Notes: generated from the letters alone by a model not told the origin. A stretch of 19,246 nucleotides of DNA from a bacterium (GCA_026713745.1 JAPONU010000197.1:1-19246); one strand, 5' to 3'; counted from the stretch's first letter, positions 1 through 8,500 are shown. A program made the numbers and translations.

Positions 1-747
1 AATCAGGGCCAGCAGCCGCTCGGGATCGCAAACGCCCTCCAGCAGCACTTGCAGACCGGTGAGGCTCGGGTCGGCCAAGTCCTCGCCCGAGATCGTGCGC
101 CAAGGCTTGAACCACTCCCGCCCCGCCGTGAGAGTCCCGAGGCGGGCCTCGAGCCCATCGGAGACGACGAGCAACTCGTTCATCGCGAACACCGTCGGCA
201 GTTCGGCCTTGTAGGTCTGGAGCTGCCGCCACGCGGCCCACACGTCGGCTTCCTCGTCCGCCGGGCTTTTCAATTCGATAACACCCAGCGGCAGTCCGTT
301 CACGAACAGCACGATGTCGGGCCGCCGCGTGTGCTCGTGCTCGCTGACGGTGAACTGGTTGACGGCCAACCAGTCGTTCGCCGTCGGATCCTCGAAGTCG
401 ATGACGCTCACCTGCTCCCCCCGCATCGCGCCGCCCGCGGCTCGATATCCAACCACAACGCCTTCGGTCAACATCCGGTGGAAGGCCCGGTTGCGGGCCG
501 CGAGAGTCGAACCCTCCGGCCGGGTCAGCCTGCGGAACGCATCCTCCAGCGCCTCGTTGGGCAGCGACGGGTTGAGCCGCGCCAGAGCGTCCCGGAGTCG
601 ACGCTCGAGCACGACGGCTCCGTAGCCGACTCGTTCTGGCTGCCCACCGTCGGGACCGATGTCCGGCCCGTGCGCAGTCGCCCAGCCGAGACCCGCCAGC
701 CAGTCCAGCGCCGCCTGTTCGACGTCGGCTTCCGTGAGCGCGGTCAC
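1..747 (-). CDS. hsdR: Type I restriction endonuclease subunit R (HsdR), N-terminal part, cut by window edge
   Basis: Reading the minus strand from a GTG at 747 gives 249 uninterrupted codons to the window edge; the C-terminal helicase/translocase part lies outside. The product is the DNA-cleaving, ATP-driven translocating subunit of a type I restriction complex. A RecB-like nuclease core is visible: RRPD with Asp144, then IELK with Glu158 and Lys160 (PD-(D/E)xK), followed by QLQTY (Q175-Y179), the QxxxY motif typical of HsdR nucleases. The start is chosen because the GTG overlaps the hsdS stop as GTGA (744-747), a usual sign of translational coupling in one operon. Nothing in the visible part looks broken. 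Family assignment is very secure; the integrity of the rest cannot be judged here. Confidence 0.95.
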   Translation of the reverse strand, partial: MTALTEADVEQAALDWLAGLGWATAHGPDIGPDGGQPERVGYGAVVLERRLRDALARLNPSLPNEALEDAFRRLTRPEGSTLAARNRAFHRMLTEGVVVGYRAAGGAMRGEQVSVIDFEDPTANDWLAVNQFTVSEHEHTRRPDIVLFVNGLPLGVIELKSPADEEADVWAAWRQLQTYKAELPTVFAMNELLVVSDGLEARLGTLTAGREWFKPWRTISGEDLADPSLTGLQVLLEGVCDPERLLALI

Positions 748-2396
748 ACCGGTGTTGGCGCTGGAGGCTGCTCTGCGCCCCTCACCCGCAACTCACCGGA
801 GAGCAGTTTGGGAAGCAGAGCGTCCCGCAGACCGGCGAGGGTCTTCATCGCTCTACGGCAGTGGAGCGTTCTGGTCAAGGCTTCCGATACCTGCTCACCA
901 AAACGATGAACTATCGGTGCGGGAGGGATGAGGACGGGCAGCGAGAGGACGGCTTCGGCTCTTGCGCGTTGGTGACTCTTGGATGTGCCAGTGACTAGCG
1001 ACTCGATCTGGCGCCGGAACGACGGGGAACGCGTGAGACAGTAGGTATAGGTGCGATCAATAGATTGTCTCGACTCCAATACCATGAACTCGGTTGAACA
1101 GACAGCCCGATCTCCCGGTGTCACATCGGTCAACCAGACTCGTTCGATCTCAGGATTGAGTCGTGACAACAGAATCGTTCCGGGTAGTACGCGGAGTTTC
1201 GCGCTCTTGATGCTCTCGCCCAATTCTTTCCTGGGAGTCTGGGCCACATCGTAGGCAGGAATGCTGTAGTGGTCGAAGAGGGTGCCCGGCGAGTCAAATG
1301 GATTCTCGGAATGTCGGTGTTGTTCGACAATCTTTCCCAACTCGTCCGCTTCCCAGCCCGCCGGGATATCACCGAGTTCGGATGGTTCGAAGGAGTCGGG
1401 AAACAGGGCGTCGAGGTCGGACGAGAGGCCCGACGGTTGGCCCTCAGCCTTGGTGCGAACCGGGTCGAAGTCCACGAACCACGACCGAAACAGCGCCCGC
1501 GCCATCTCCTCGAGTGTTTCAGTCATGCACCGGTTGAGTTCGATCTTGTCATCCAGCGCACCGAGGACCCGGGCAATAGCCCGCTGCTCACTCAAATCTG
1601 CCGGTGCCTGTACGACAAGCGACTCGATCATGCGCTTGGTCAGCGCATTCCGCGTGCCGCCCGAACTCGCCCAATTCAAGAGTGTCGACTGACCCTCCGG
1701 CGAGGCCAAGTAGTACCGAAGGTATTCCGGATCTAATTTGCTGGGGTCCGGCCGGACGATTGCTACGTGCTGGTTTACGCGAGCCGGTAGGAATTGCGGA
1801 TCGGCTTGGCACACTCGTGCAACGGAGTCCCCGGTGATATTCAGCAGCACATCATTGCGTAGGACTTCGACGTTTTGGAGGGCTTCAGCCTGCTCTTGGC
1901 TGATGAATGCCAAGCCATCGTGGGAGAACCCTGTGTTATGAATATTTTGGCTCCGGATAAGCGCGTAGGTCCCGTTTCGCACATACGCTTCCTTGCCGCC
2001 GCGGGGCGTTGCGCCGCTGCCAATCTTCGTACATACATCACCCAGCATCATCTCATTGAGTTTGTCGGATCTTCTCGGCGCAAATCCCTCGCGCAGAACT
2101 ACGTATTCCGGCAGGATCGAGTCGTGGAAGCTCTCCGGCAGGCGGGCCCAGTCACGGGCTTCGACGATGAACGGAATGGTGGACATCTCGACGGCTTCGT
2201 TGAAGTCGCCGAGTCGGCCAATATCGATCTCTTCGCAATTCGGGCCTCGGAGTACGAGATCTAGATCGCTCCCGTCGTGGCTCTCGCCGGTCACGCGGCT
2301 GCCGTAGGCCCACACCTCCACGTCGGGCAGGTGCTCTTGGAGCAGGGCATCGAGCTTGGCCCGGTGCCGCGGCAAGAGATGTAAGTCGTTACTCAT
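744..2396 (-). CDS. hsdS: Fusion of MNT-type nucleotidyltransferase domain with type I specificity subunit HsdS
   Basis: The product has 550 residues, about 100 more than a usual HsdS. Residues 1-105 form a minimal nucleotidyltransferase: GSRVTG at 32-37 and SDLDL at 43-47 give the G-S...D-x-D metal-binding signature (Asp44, Asp46), with Glu79 a possible third carboxylate. Residues about 116-285 are a first target-recognition domain (entry at GDVCTKIGSG, ending in SEQRAIARVLGALDDKIELN), 285-320 is a conserved helix (RALFRSWFVDFDPVR), about 345-500 is the second target-recognition domain, and 505-540 is a closing helix (LRDALLPKLLSGEL). HsdS reads the DNA sequence for the methylase and nuclease. 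The MNT part is of the kind that AMPylates HEPN toxins. The frame is continuous, and no Shine-Dalgarno precedes the internal ATG codons near residue 116, so separate translation of HsdS is not supported. The start overlaps the HEPN gene by 8 bp. Fusion partner identity is secure; activity of the MNT part is inferred. Confidence 0.92.
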   Translation of the reverse strand: MSNDLHLLPRHRAKLDALLQEHLPDVEVWAYGSRVTGESHDGSDLDLVLRGPNCEEIDIGRLGDFNEAVEMSTIPFIVEARDWARLPESFHDSILPEYVVLREGFAPRRSDKLNEMMLGDVCTKIGSGATPRGGKEAYVRNGTYALIRSQNIHNTGFSHDGLAFISQEQAEALQNVEVLRNDVLLNITGDSVARVCQADPQFLPARVNQHVAIVRPDPSKLDPEYLRYYLASPEGQSTLLNWASSGGTRNALTKRMIESLVVQAPADLSEQRAIARVLGALDDKIELNRCMTETLEEMARALFRSWFVDFDPVRTKAEGQPSGLSSDLDALFPDSFEPSELGDIPAGWEADELGKIVEQHRHSENPFDSPGTLFDHYSIPAYDVAQTPRKELGESIKSAKLRVLPGTILLSRLNPEIERVWLTDVTPGDRAVCSTEFMVLESRQSIDRTYTYCLTRSPSFRRQIESLVTGTSKSHQRARAEAVLSLPVLIPPAPIVHRFGEQVSEALTRTLHCRRAMKTLAGLRDALLPKLLSGELRVRGAEQPPAPTPV

Positions 2397-2811
2397 CGTC
2401 GGGGGCCTCGATCACGTCGGCCAGAACCCTTGCGTCGGTGATGAACGTCGACAACAACGTCAAGGTCGTCTCGGCGAAGTCCTCGCCGTAGTTGTGAGCG
2501 GTGTCGTTGCGGTTGTCCCGATACTCCAGCCAGCGCTCGGAGGCATCCGCGGTGAGCAGTCCGTGCTTGGCGGCATGACGGAATACATCGCGGAAGGTCA
2601 GTCTGTCGGCTTGGCGATTGCTGGCGAGCCAGGGACGGAGTCGCTTGCGCAACAGCCTGCCGCTCTGCTCCAGGATCAACTCGAAGTACTTGACGCAGGC
2701 TGTGCGCATGGCGTCGAGTAGCCAGTCGGGTTGCGTGTCGTCGTTCAGCGTGTAGAACGACTTCTCCAGTCTGTCGATACAGCGGCGCAAATGGTCGGTG
2801 TTCAGGCGCAT
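2389..2811 (-). CDS. HEPN-family protein (nucleotidyltransferase substrate-binding, HI0074/HepT-like), putative RNase toxin
   Basis: This 140-residue, mainly helical protein matches the HI0074 / NTase substrate-binding branch of HEPN proteins. The key motif RNDTAHNY at 101-108 fits R-x4-H-x-Y exactly. In characterised HepT toxins, Arg and His form the RNase active site, and the Tyr (here Tyr108) is the residue that the partner MntA modifies with AMP units to silence the toxin. The partner domain is encoded directly downstream, overlapping by 8 bp, but as the N-terminus of HsdS. Upstream, only 3 bases separate its ATG from the stop of a duplicated hsdM tail, so the ancestral order was probably hsdM-HEPN-hsdS-hsdR. 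A GGGGA lies about 9 bases before the ATG as a weak ribosome site. Family is confident; toxicity is inferred from the intact motif. Confidence 0.88.
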   Translation of the reverse strand: MRLNTDHLRRCIDRLEKSFYTLNDDTQPDWLLDAMRTACVKYFELILEQSGRLLRKRLRPWLASNRQADRLTFRDVFRHAAKHGLLTADASERWLEYRDNRNDTAHNYGEDFAETTLTLLSTFITDARVLADVIEAPDDE

Positions 2812-2814
2812 GGT

Positions 2815-2940
2815 TCAGTCCCCGGAGTCAGGAATCGGGAGGTTCACATCGATGGCGGCGTCGAGGCGGGAGGACTCGGCCTGTTGCTCGCGCCACTGGG
2901 CGGTGAGGCGGGCCATCTTGTCGGCGAACGGTTCGCCGCC
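2815..2940 (-). pseudogene. Duplicated 3' fragment of hsdM
   Basis: In one minus-strand frame this stretch encodes GEPFADKMARL, AQWREQQAE and RLDAAI and then stops, closely matching the last about 40 residues of HsdM encoded at 3460-3582. It lacks the rest of the gene, has no convincing start, and its upstream frame runs into hicB in the wrong phase. It ends three bases before the HEPN ATG, which is where a complete hsdM would be expected to end. The fragment is therefore best read as the old hsdM end, stranded when hicAB and a second copy of the tail came in between. Confidence 0.8.
2841..2940. repeat. Direct repeat, left copy (hsdM 3' end)
   Basis: This 100-bp stretch aligns without gaps to 3483-3582 with about 9 mismatches counted by eye (about 91% identity). 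The two copies lie 642 bp apart and flank hicA, hicB and their upstream region. Confidence 0.85.
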
Positions 2941-2971
2941 GTGTGAGGGGCGCTCGGTGGTACGCGGCTGC

Positions 2972-3196
2972 CTACGCAACGGGGGCTGCGGCGACTTCCA
3001 CGACGGCGGCGGTGCTGCGAGGTTCCGGGACCGGCTCGCCGTGTTCGCGCAGGCTCGCCACGTGAATGCCGATGGCCTCTCGGATCTCATCCAACAACTC
3101 TTCCCGGCTGCCGGCCGTGGCCACGCACCCGGGGAGATCGGGCACCCAGGCGGCGTAGTTCTGCGGTGCCCGCTCGATGACAACGGTGTACTCCAC
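2972..3196 (-). CDS. hicB: HicB-type antitoxin
   Basis: The 74-residue product shows the HicB partial RNase-H-like fold signature: an opening strand VVIERAP, then AAWVPDLPGCVATAG and the helix REELLDEIREAIGIHVASL. No C-terminal DNA-binding extension is obvious; the short tail is Ala/Val-rich. HicB proteins bind and block HicA and usually repress the pair. The GTG start at 3196 lies 9 bases after the hicA stop, and a GGAGGAG overlapping the end of hicA sits about 12 bases upstream, so the genes are surely co-translated. The toxin-first order is the common hicAB arrangement. What is unusual is the location, between hsdM and the HEPN gene of a restriction operon. Confidence 0.9.
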   Translation of the reverse strand: MEYTVVIERAPQNYAAWVPDLPGCVATAGSREELLDEIREAIGIHVASLREHGEPVPEPRSTAAVVEVAAAPVA

Positions 3197-3205
3197 AGCT
3201 GCTTG

Positions 3206-3397
3206 CTACTCCTCCACCCCGGACTGCCTCATGATACTCGCCCAAGTTCCGGGCGGCAGGTCGTCACTGGGCTTGCCGGCGACGGTGACCGTGCCCGGTT
3301 TGTGCGGGTGCCGGTACTGGCGATGACTTCCTCTGGTTCGAACCAGCCTCCACCCGTCGCGCCGCAGTAGGCGCTCAGGCTCCCGGACTTTCGGCAC
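3206..3397 (-). CDS. hicA: HicA-type mRNA interferase toxin
   Basis: The 63-residue product has the double-stranded RNA-binding-like HicA fold signature: GWRLVRTRGSH with the presumed catalytic His25, followed by YRHPHKPGTVTVAGK and the closing helix TWASIMRQSG. HicA toxins cleave mRNA and block translation until bound by HicB, encoded 9 bases downstream. The GTG start gives the family's normal N-terminus (KVRE) and normal length, so the gene looks intact. An inverted repeat with arms AACCGG/CCGGTT lies 22 bases upstream and may be the HicB operator. Only 62 bases separate the start from the hsdM stop, so expression may come from the hsdM promoter, its own promoter, or both. Confidence 0.9.
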   Translation of the reverse strand: MPKVREPERLLRRDGWRLVRTRGSHRQYRHPHKPGTVTVAGKPSDDLPPGTWASIMRQSGVEE

Positions 3398-3419
3398 AGC
3401 CTGATTCCCGCAGGTCCAG

Positions 3420-3442
3420 AACCGGATCCGTTATCACCGGTT
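3420..3442. promoter_or_regulatory. Inverted repeat upstream of hicA, candidate operator
   Basis: The arms AACCGG (3420-3425) and CCGGTT (3437-3442) are perfect inverted repeats with an 11-base spacer, 23 bases before the hicA GTG. TA pairs are normally autoregulated by the antitoxin complex at such sites. No convincing -35/-10 pair was found around it, so the operator role is an inference. Confidence 0.35.
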
Positions 3443-3459
3443 GTCTACTGCACTGCCCA

Positions 3460-5013
3460 TCAGCCGAACCCCAGCGATCGGAGGTTCTCCTCGATGGCGG
3501 CGTCGAGGCGGGCGGCCTCGGCCTGTTGCTCGCGCCACTGGGCGCTGAGACGGGCCATCTTCTCGGCGAACGGCTCGCCGTCGTCCTCGGCGGGCTCGGC
3601 GCCGACGTAGCGGCCGGGGGTGAGCACGTGGCCGTGGCGGCGCACCTCATCGATGCCGGCCGACTTGCAGAACCCGGGGACGTCGTTGTACGTGCCGGCG
3701 CCCTCCTCGCCCCGCCAGGCGTGGTAGGTGCCGGCGATGCGGGCGATGTCCTCGTCGGTCAGTTCGCGGTGGGTGCGGTCGACCATGCTGCCCAAGCGGC
3801 GAGCGTCGATGAACAGCAACTCGCCGCGGCGGTCGCGAAATCCACTGTCGCTGCGGTCGCGGGCGACGAACCAGAGGCAGGCCGGGATCTGCGTGGAGTA
3901 GAAGAGCTGGCCCGGCAGGGCGACCATGCAGTCCACCAGATCGGCCTCCACCAGCCCTTCACGGATCTCTCCCTCGCCGGAGCGCGCCGAGGACATGGAG
4001 CCGTTGGCGAGGACGAAACCGGCTGTGCCGGTCGGTGCGAGGTGGTGGACGATGTGCTGCACCCAGGCGAAGTTGGCGTTGCCCTTGGGCGGGACCCCGA
4101 ACCGCCAGCGCCGGTCGTCGGCGAGTTGTGCGCCTCCCCAGTCCGAGACGTTGAACGGAGGGTTGGCGAGGATGTAGTCGGCCCGGAGGTCGGGATGGCG
4201 ATCGTTCCGGAAAGTGTCACCGTGGGCGATCTGGCCCTCGATGCCCCGGATCGCCAAGTTCATCCTGGCCAGCCGCCACGTGGTGTAGTTGGACTCCTGG
4301 CCGTAGATCGAGATCGGGGCGGCGGCCGCCCCGCCGTTGCCGTTGCCCGAGGTATGGGCACCGATGAACTCCAGGGACTGCACGAACATGCCCGAGGATC
4401 CGCAGCACGGGTCGTAGACGCGCCCCTCGTAGGGCTCCAGCATCTCCACCAGCAGGCGCACCACGCAGCGCGGCGTGTAGAACTCCCCGCCGCGCTTGCC
4501 CTCGGCGCCGGCGAAACGGGACAGGAAGTACTCGTAGACGCGACCCAGCACGTCCCGCGAGCGGGCCGCGGCGTCCCCCACGGTGATGTTGCTGATGACG
4601 TCGATCAACCGGCCAAGGCGCTGCTTGTCGAGAGCGGGCATGGCGTAGTTCTTCGGCAGCACGTCCTCGAGCGCTGGGTTCGCCTCCTCGACGGCGTCCA
4701 TGGCGTCGTCGACCGTCTGACCGATGGTGGGTTGGCGGGCCTGCGCCTGGAGGCGGCTCCAACGCGCCTCGCGCGGTACCCAGAGGATATTCCGGGCCCG
4801 ATACTCGTCGGGATGCTCGGGATCGGCGCCGTCGTCCCGTTCGGCCTCCAGCTGGGCGTGGGTCTCCTCGAAGGCGTCGGAGACGTACTTGAGGAAGATG
4901 AGGCCGAGGACGACGTGCTTGTACTCCGCGGCGTCCATGTTGCCGCGTAGCGCGTCGGCCATCTCCCAAAGCTCGACCTCGTAGCCGGTGGTGGCGCTGT
5001 TCGTGATGCTCAT
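3460..5013 (-). CDS. hsdM: Type I restriction-modification DNA methyltransferase subunit (HsdM)
   Basis: The 517-residue product is an N6-adenine methyltransferase that modifies the site chosen by HsdS and forms the core of the type I complex. An N-terminal helical domain (YKHVVLGLIFLKYVSDAFEE, 31-50) is followed by the catalytic domain with the AdoMet-binding motif DPCCGSSGMF (201-210), GQES near 238, and the catalytic NPPF at 284-287 (N-P-P-F class of gamma methyltransferases). The C-terminal helix EPFAEKMARLSAQWREQQAE reappears, duplicated, at 2815-2940. Length and motifs are normal, so the gene looks functional. The ATG at 5013 is preceded by GAGG about 14 bases away, a weak ribosome site. 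It is the first gene of the restriction operon, with a 0.5 kb gene-free spacer in front that must hold its promoter. Confidence 0.96.
   Translation of the reverse strand: MSITNSATTGYEVELWEMADALRGNMDAAEYKHVVLGLIFLKYVSDAFEETHAQLEAERDDGADPEHPDEYRARNILWVPREARWSRLQAQARQPTIGQTVDDAMDAVEEANPALEDVLPKNYAMPALDKQRLGRLIDVISNITVGDAAARSRDVLGRVYEYFLSRFAGAEGKRGGEFYTPRCVVRLLVEMLEPYEGRVYDPCCGSSGMFVQSLEFIGAHTSGNGNGGAAAAPISIYGQESNYTTWRLARMNLAIRGIEGQIAHGDTFRNDRHPDLRADYILANPPFNVSDWGGAQLADDRRWRFGVPPKGNANFAWVQHIVHHLAPTGTAGFVLANGSMSSARSGEGEIREGLVEADLVDCMVALPGQLFYSTQIPACLWFVARDRSDSGFRDRRGELLFIDARRLGSMVDRTHRELTDEDIARIAGTYHAWRGEEGAGTYNDVPGFCKSAGIDEVRRHGHVLTPGRYVGAEPAEDDGEPFAEKMARLSAQWREQQAEAARLDAAIEENLRSLGFG
3483..3582. 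repeat. Direct repeat, right copy (inside intact hsdM)
   Basis: Partner of 2841-2940. It encodes the C-terminal helix of the full-length HsdM. Recombination between the copies would delete 642 bp holding hicAB and leave an hsdM with the alternative tail ending in PDSGD. Confidence 0.85.
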
Positions 5014-5390
5014 CGACGCGTCCGCCTCAGACCGTTGCCCGCTCCGCCATCCGCGCAGGCTAGCCCCACAGCCTCCCCCGATCGTCTACCGCCCCGACCG
5101 AGCGGCCCAGAATGGCGAGTCCTGGAGCGGGTCGCGCGGGGAACTCCGGCGACGACGAGCGAATCTCGGCGGGACCGCTGACCCCCGCAGGGATTCTGGT
5201 GAGCACCGGCAGGGTCGACCGGCCGACTAGCGCTGGCCGCGAACGTGAGGCGGCCACGGTTCCCTACGAGTGCTGGCACTCCAGGCCGAGCGGCTGACCG
5301 CTCGCCCCTAACGGGTCCGAAGCGCCCCTTTACCAACAGCGCGCTGGACTCGTGGCACGCCTCAGCCTGCGTGAAACAGTGAGGGATCAA

Positions 5391-5412
5391 ACAGCTCGCC
5401 CCAACGAGCTGT
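5391..5412 (-). terminator. Perfect 8-bp stem-loop, candidate terminator or operator
   Basis: ACAGCTCG (5391-5398) pairs perfectly with CGAGCTGT (5405-5412) around a 6-base loop. On the minus strand the stem is followed by TTGATCCC, with only a short T run, so if it terminates the STAND transcript it is a weak intrinsic terminator. It could instead be a protein-binding site. Confidence 0.35.
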
Positions 5413-5478
5413 GAGAGCCAGCAGTCGCTCCCCCTGGGCACATTCGCGTCTGCTTCGCGGTCGTAGGCGACTGGCCAA

Positions 5479-5494
5479 CCTCGCTTGGGCGAGG
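5479..5494 (-). terminator. Perfect 6-bp stem-loop just after the STAND stop codon
   Basis: CCTCGC (5479-5484) pairs with GCGAGG (5489-5494) around a 4-base loop, 18 bases past the STAND stop on the minus strand. There is no T tract. GC-rich actinobacteria often terminate at such hairpins, but chance cannot be excluded. Confidence 0.3.
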
Positions 5495-5512
5495 CCGGGG
5501 GGCCCAAACGGC

Positions 5513-8500
5513 TCATCCCATGGCCGTCGCGAGGTTGCGTTCGCGAGTCGCTTTGATCGGCTCGATCCCATCGCTCGGGTCTGCGGTGTCCCGGGTCATG
5601 TGGAAGAACGTCGTAATCGCTCCGAAGGTGTTCGTCACGTCGACGAGTCCTTCGGGGGTGAGGACGACGGCGTGTCCATCTGCTGTAGCAGACGTGACTC
5701 CCAGGTTGCCGTGATGCCGCGATCCGTCTACCCACCAGATGGTCTCCGCAGCTAGGTCGCCTCGGCTCGTGAACCAGCGACATGGCTGGGATGGATCTGG
5801 CATCCACCCCATTGCTGCTGCAAAGTCTGGACGGAATGCGAGCCACTCGGCGCCCATCTGATGAAACGTCCATGATCGGTTCTCAATGACGAGCGGCTCA
5901 CCGGGGTCAGGGATTCGGAGATTGGTTTCGGCTGACGCGTCGCGGAGGGTCGCGTAGTCGCGGAGAGTAAAGAGGTTTCGATCGGGTCCTGTTCCGATGG
6001 TGGGGGCGAGGCGGAGTTCCTCCTCCAAGCGGGGTGGATTCCACACTGTGAACCTGCTGATCGCTGCGATGAGAGTCCGTCCGTCGGCACTGGCCGCATG
6101 TACGTGCTGGTCAAGTCGGTTTGCGGTTTCGGCGAGCCACTGATCAACCGTGTCGATCTGGTCGGGGTTAGGCGGCGCGGGCACGAGACTCGGGCGGACG
6201 CTTGGAGTTCGGACTAATGCGTCGACGTCGATGGTCCGCATGGCGCGACGCACCCGCGGGGGCGCATCATCAAAGAGGCCTGCGTCTTGCAGGTCCGCGA
6301 GGACTTTGCCGAATGCTTCCCGTGATGCCGCGACCGGCGTGGTGGGGAGCGTGTGCCTCATGCCCGCTGAGTCCAGGGCATCGTCTATCGAGTCCTGAGT
6401 TGGGAGACTCGCGAGTGCTTGCGAAGCGTATTCGGAGGCGACGCCGAGGAGCGCCTCAATGTCGACTCCCGAGTACTGTGAGAGGAGTTTGTATTGCTCA
6501 ACGTGTGGGGCTAGGGACTGCACGCGAGGGCCGATTGTGTAGGCCGTCGGCTGCGGCAGGGCGAGGTTGTATGCCTGCCGCAGCGGTCTGCGCGGCCTCG
6601 ACGGTGGTTCGGATGCGAGATCGCGGAGTACTTGGCTCGGGTGGTTGGCCAAGGTCTCGTTGAGCGGTTGAAGTGCGTCCGGCGTGACGAAGCCGGTGAG
6701 GGTTCTTGCTGTTGCGAGGCATCGACCCGCGGATTCTAAGGTGTCGTGTGTTGTGGCCGCCTCGGCGAACCGCGCGAGCGCCTCGGCGACGTGAACGTTG
6801 CCTGCTGTGAGGGCGCGAGCGACAACTCTGATGGCGCCATCTCGGACCGGCCATGTGGGATGAGAAATGTGTCCGACAGCGAGTTCTGCGATCGCGGTCG
6901 CGGGCGATACATCCTCGCTGGTGGCCCGCGGAGGTCCAGTCGGATCTGGGAGCCACCAGCGACAACCGTGATCTGCGAGATCTTCCTTGGCGCCTAGGTC
7001 GAGCGTTGCTGCGACCCCTTCGAGGTGCGATCGGATTGCTGGCCATGTGTTTGCTGCAGCGATATCAGGGGCGAGGGCGGACATAGTGTCATCGAGATCC
7101 CGCAGCATGATTGTGGGCACCCAGTGCTCTGAGGTCGCGTAACGTGCGACGTCCCGACATGCTGCCGTCCGGTCGTCTGGTCCTCCAAGACGTACGGCGA
7201 TCGCCGCTGCACGAAGCCGGGACGGGCGGTGACTGGATGACCAGTCATCGATGGGCGGGTGGCTCAAGATGCTTGAGGCCAGTCGGAGCGCCGTGGAGGG
7301 GTCGCCGTTGGCCTCCGCCGAGTCTGCGAGACACACCAGCACTTCCACATCGCGGTGAGACCAACTGCAGAATGCGTTTGCGAGAGCTCGTCGGTCTTCA
7401 TCCGTTAGCGACAGTTGCTTGACCAGTGAAGCCCACGAGAAGGACGGGTCGGCTGCTTGGCGCTGGCGGAGAAGGACGATGTCCTCGACGGTTCGGATTC
7501 GTGCGGCGACCTCGTTGCGTGCGATCCTCTCGCCGTCGGACAACACCAGTTCATCGGTACTCCAGTCTCGTGAAGGGGTGGATGCCGGCTGGGCTGTTTG
7601 GTCTCGCTCGGCGTCTCTGCGTGCGACGCCGAGACCTTGTCGCCATTGCGCCCGCGATGGTCGCAGCGCGTACTTGTCGATGCGGCGCGCGACAGATTCG
7701 GCCAAATCCTCGGCGTGGCTGACTCCGCCAGTCCGTTCGGCTGCGGCAACCACCGATATCGCAAGATCTGGGTACGCGTCACTCGCAACTGGAGCGAGAA
7801 TCTCCGCGGCGATGTCTGCGGCCACGTCGAGCGCCGTGATCCCCGTCTCGGGGTGTGAGACCAGAGCACCGAGCAAGTTCGCGAGTGCGTCGCTATGTGA
7901 AACCACCCCATGGCGAACCAAGTATTCGAAGAGTCGCACCGCGAATACGGGCGCGGCGGGAGCGACTGCTGTGGGGAGATCAACGGATCCAGACGGGTAC
8001 TTCCCCTCGGACATAGGGGCCGCCGCCTTGAGCAGGCGGGCCAGCCACGCGGCATCGTCGACGAATCGTGCTCCGCCAGGCTCTGCGAGTGCTTGGCCGA
8101 GCCACGGCACCCAGCCGTGGAACAGGTAGTCACTCCGATATGCGACCCCGAAAGCCATCGGGATCAACCCCAGAGCGAGGTCTTGAGATCTCTGGATCTG
8201 TCGGGCGTGTGCATAGCCACGGGCAACTTCTGAGATGGTCTCCAGCCGCGATTCGGCGTCGTAGGTAGCGGCGGCGGCTTCAACGGCCTCGAGGACGTTG
8301 TAGTGAAATGAGGGGATTGCCCCGATTGCTGCCAGGCGATTTGTGATATCGAGCCGTAGATAAAGTGGCCAGCTGCCTGGCTCCTCGCTAAACCGGTCCG
8401 CCAGCAGGTCGCACAGGCGTTCCAGAAGATCTTCGCCATGCCTGGAAGCGACGTTCAGCATGATCGCCATCACCGTCGACTTATGGTGGAACAGGGGCAC

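Larger units (their letters stand above)
5014..5512. other. Gene-free spacer between the STAND gene and hsdM
   Basis: No open frame here shows recognisable protein similarity; the ones present are arginine/proline-rich by-products of GC-rich DNA. On the minus strand this is both the 3' side of the STAND gene and the upstream region of hsdM. Two perfect hairpins (5391-5412 and 5479-5494) lie in the half near the STAND stop. A lone -10-like TAGCCT (minus strand, 5057-5062) lies 43 bases before the hsdM ATG, without a matching -35, so no promoter is claimed. Confidence 0.6.

Noticed and set aside
2815..3183. A 122-codon minus-strand frame as a real small gene
   Set aside because: Its first part overlaps hicB out of phase; only its last 40 residues are meaningful and they are a copy of the HsdM tail.
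3526..4950. A 474-codon plus-strand frame opposite hsdM
   Set aside because: It mirrors hsdM codons and has no protein-like features of its own.
5014..5873. A minus-strand frame spanning the STAND 3' end and the spacer before hsdM as an extra gene
   Set aside because: It overlaps the end of the STAND frame and hsdM start, is Arg-rich, and shows no motif.
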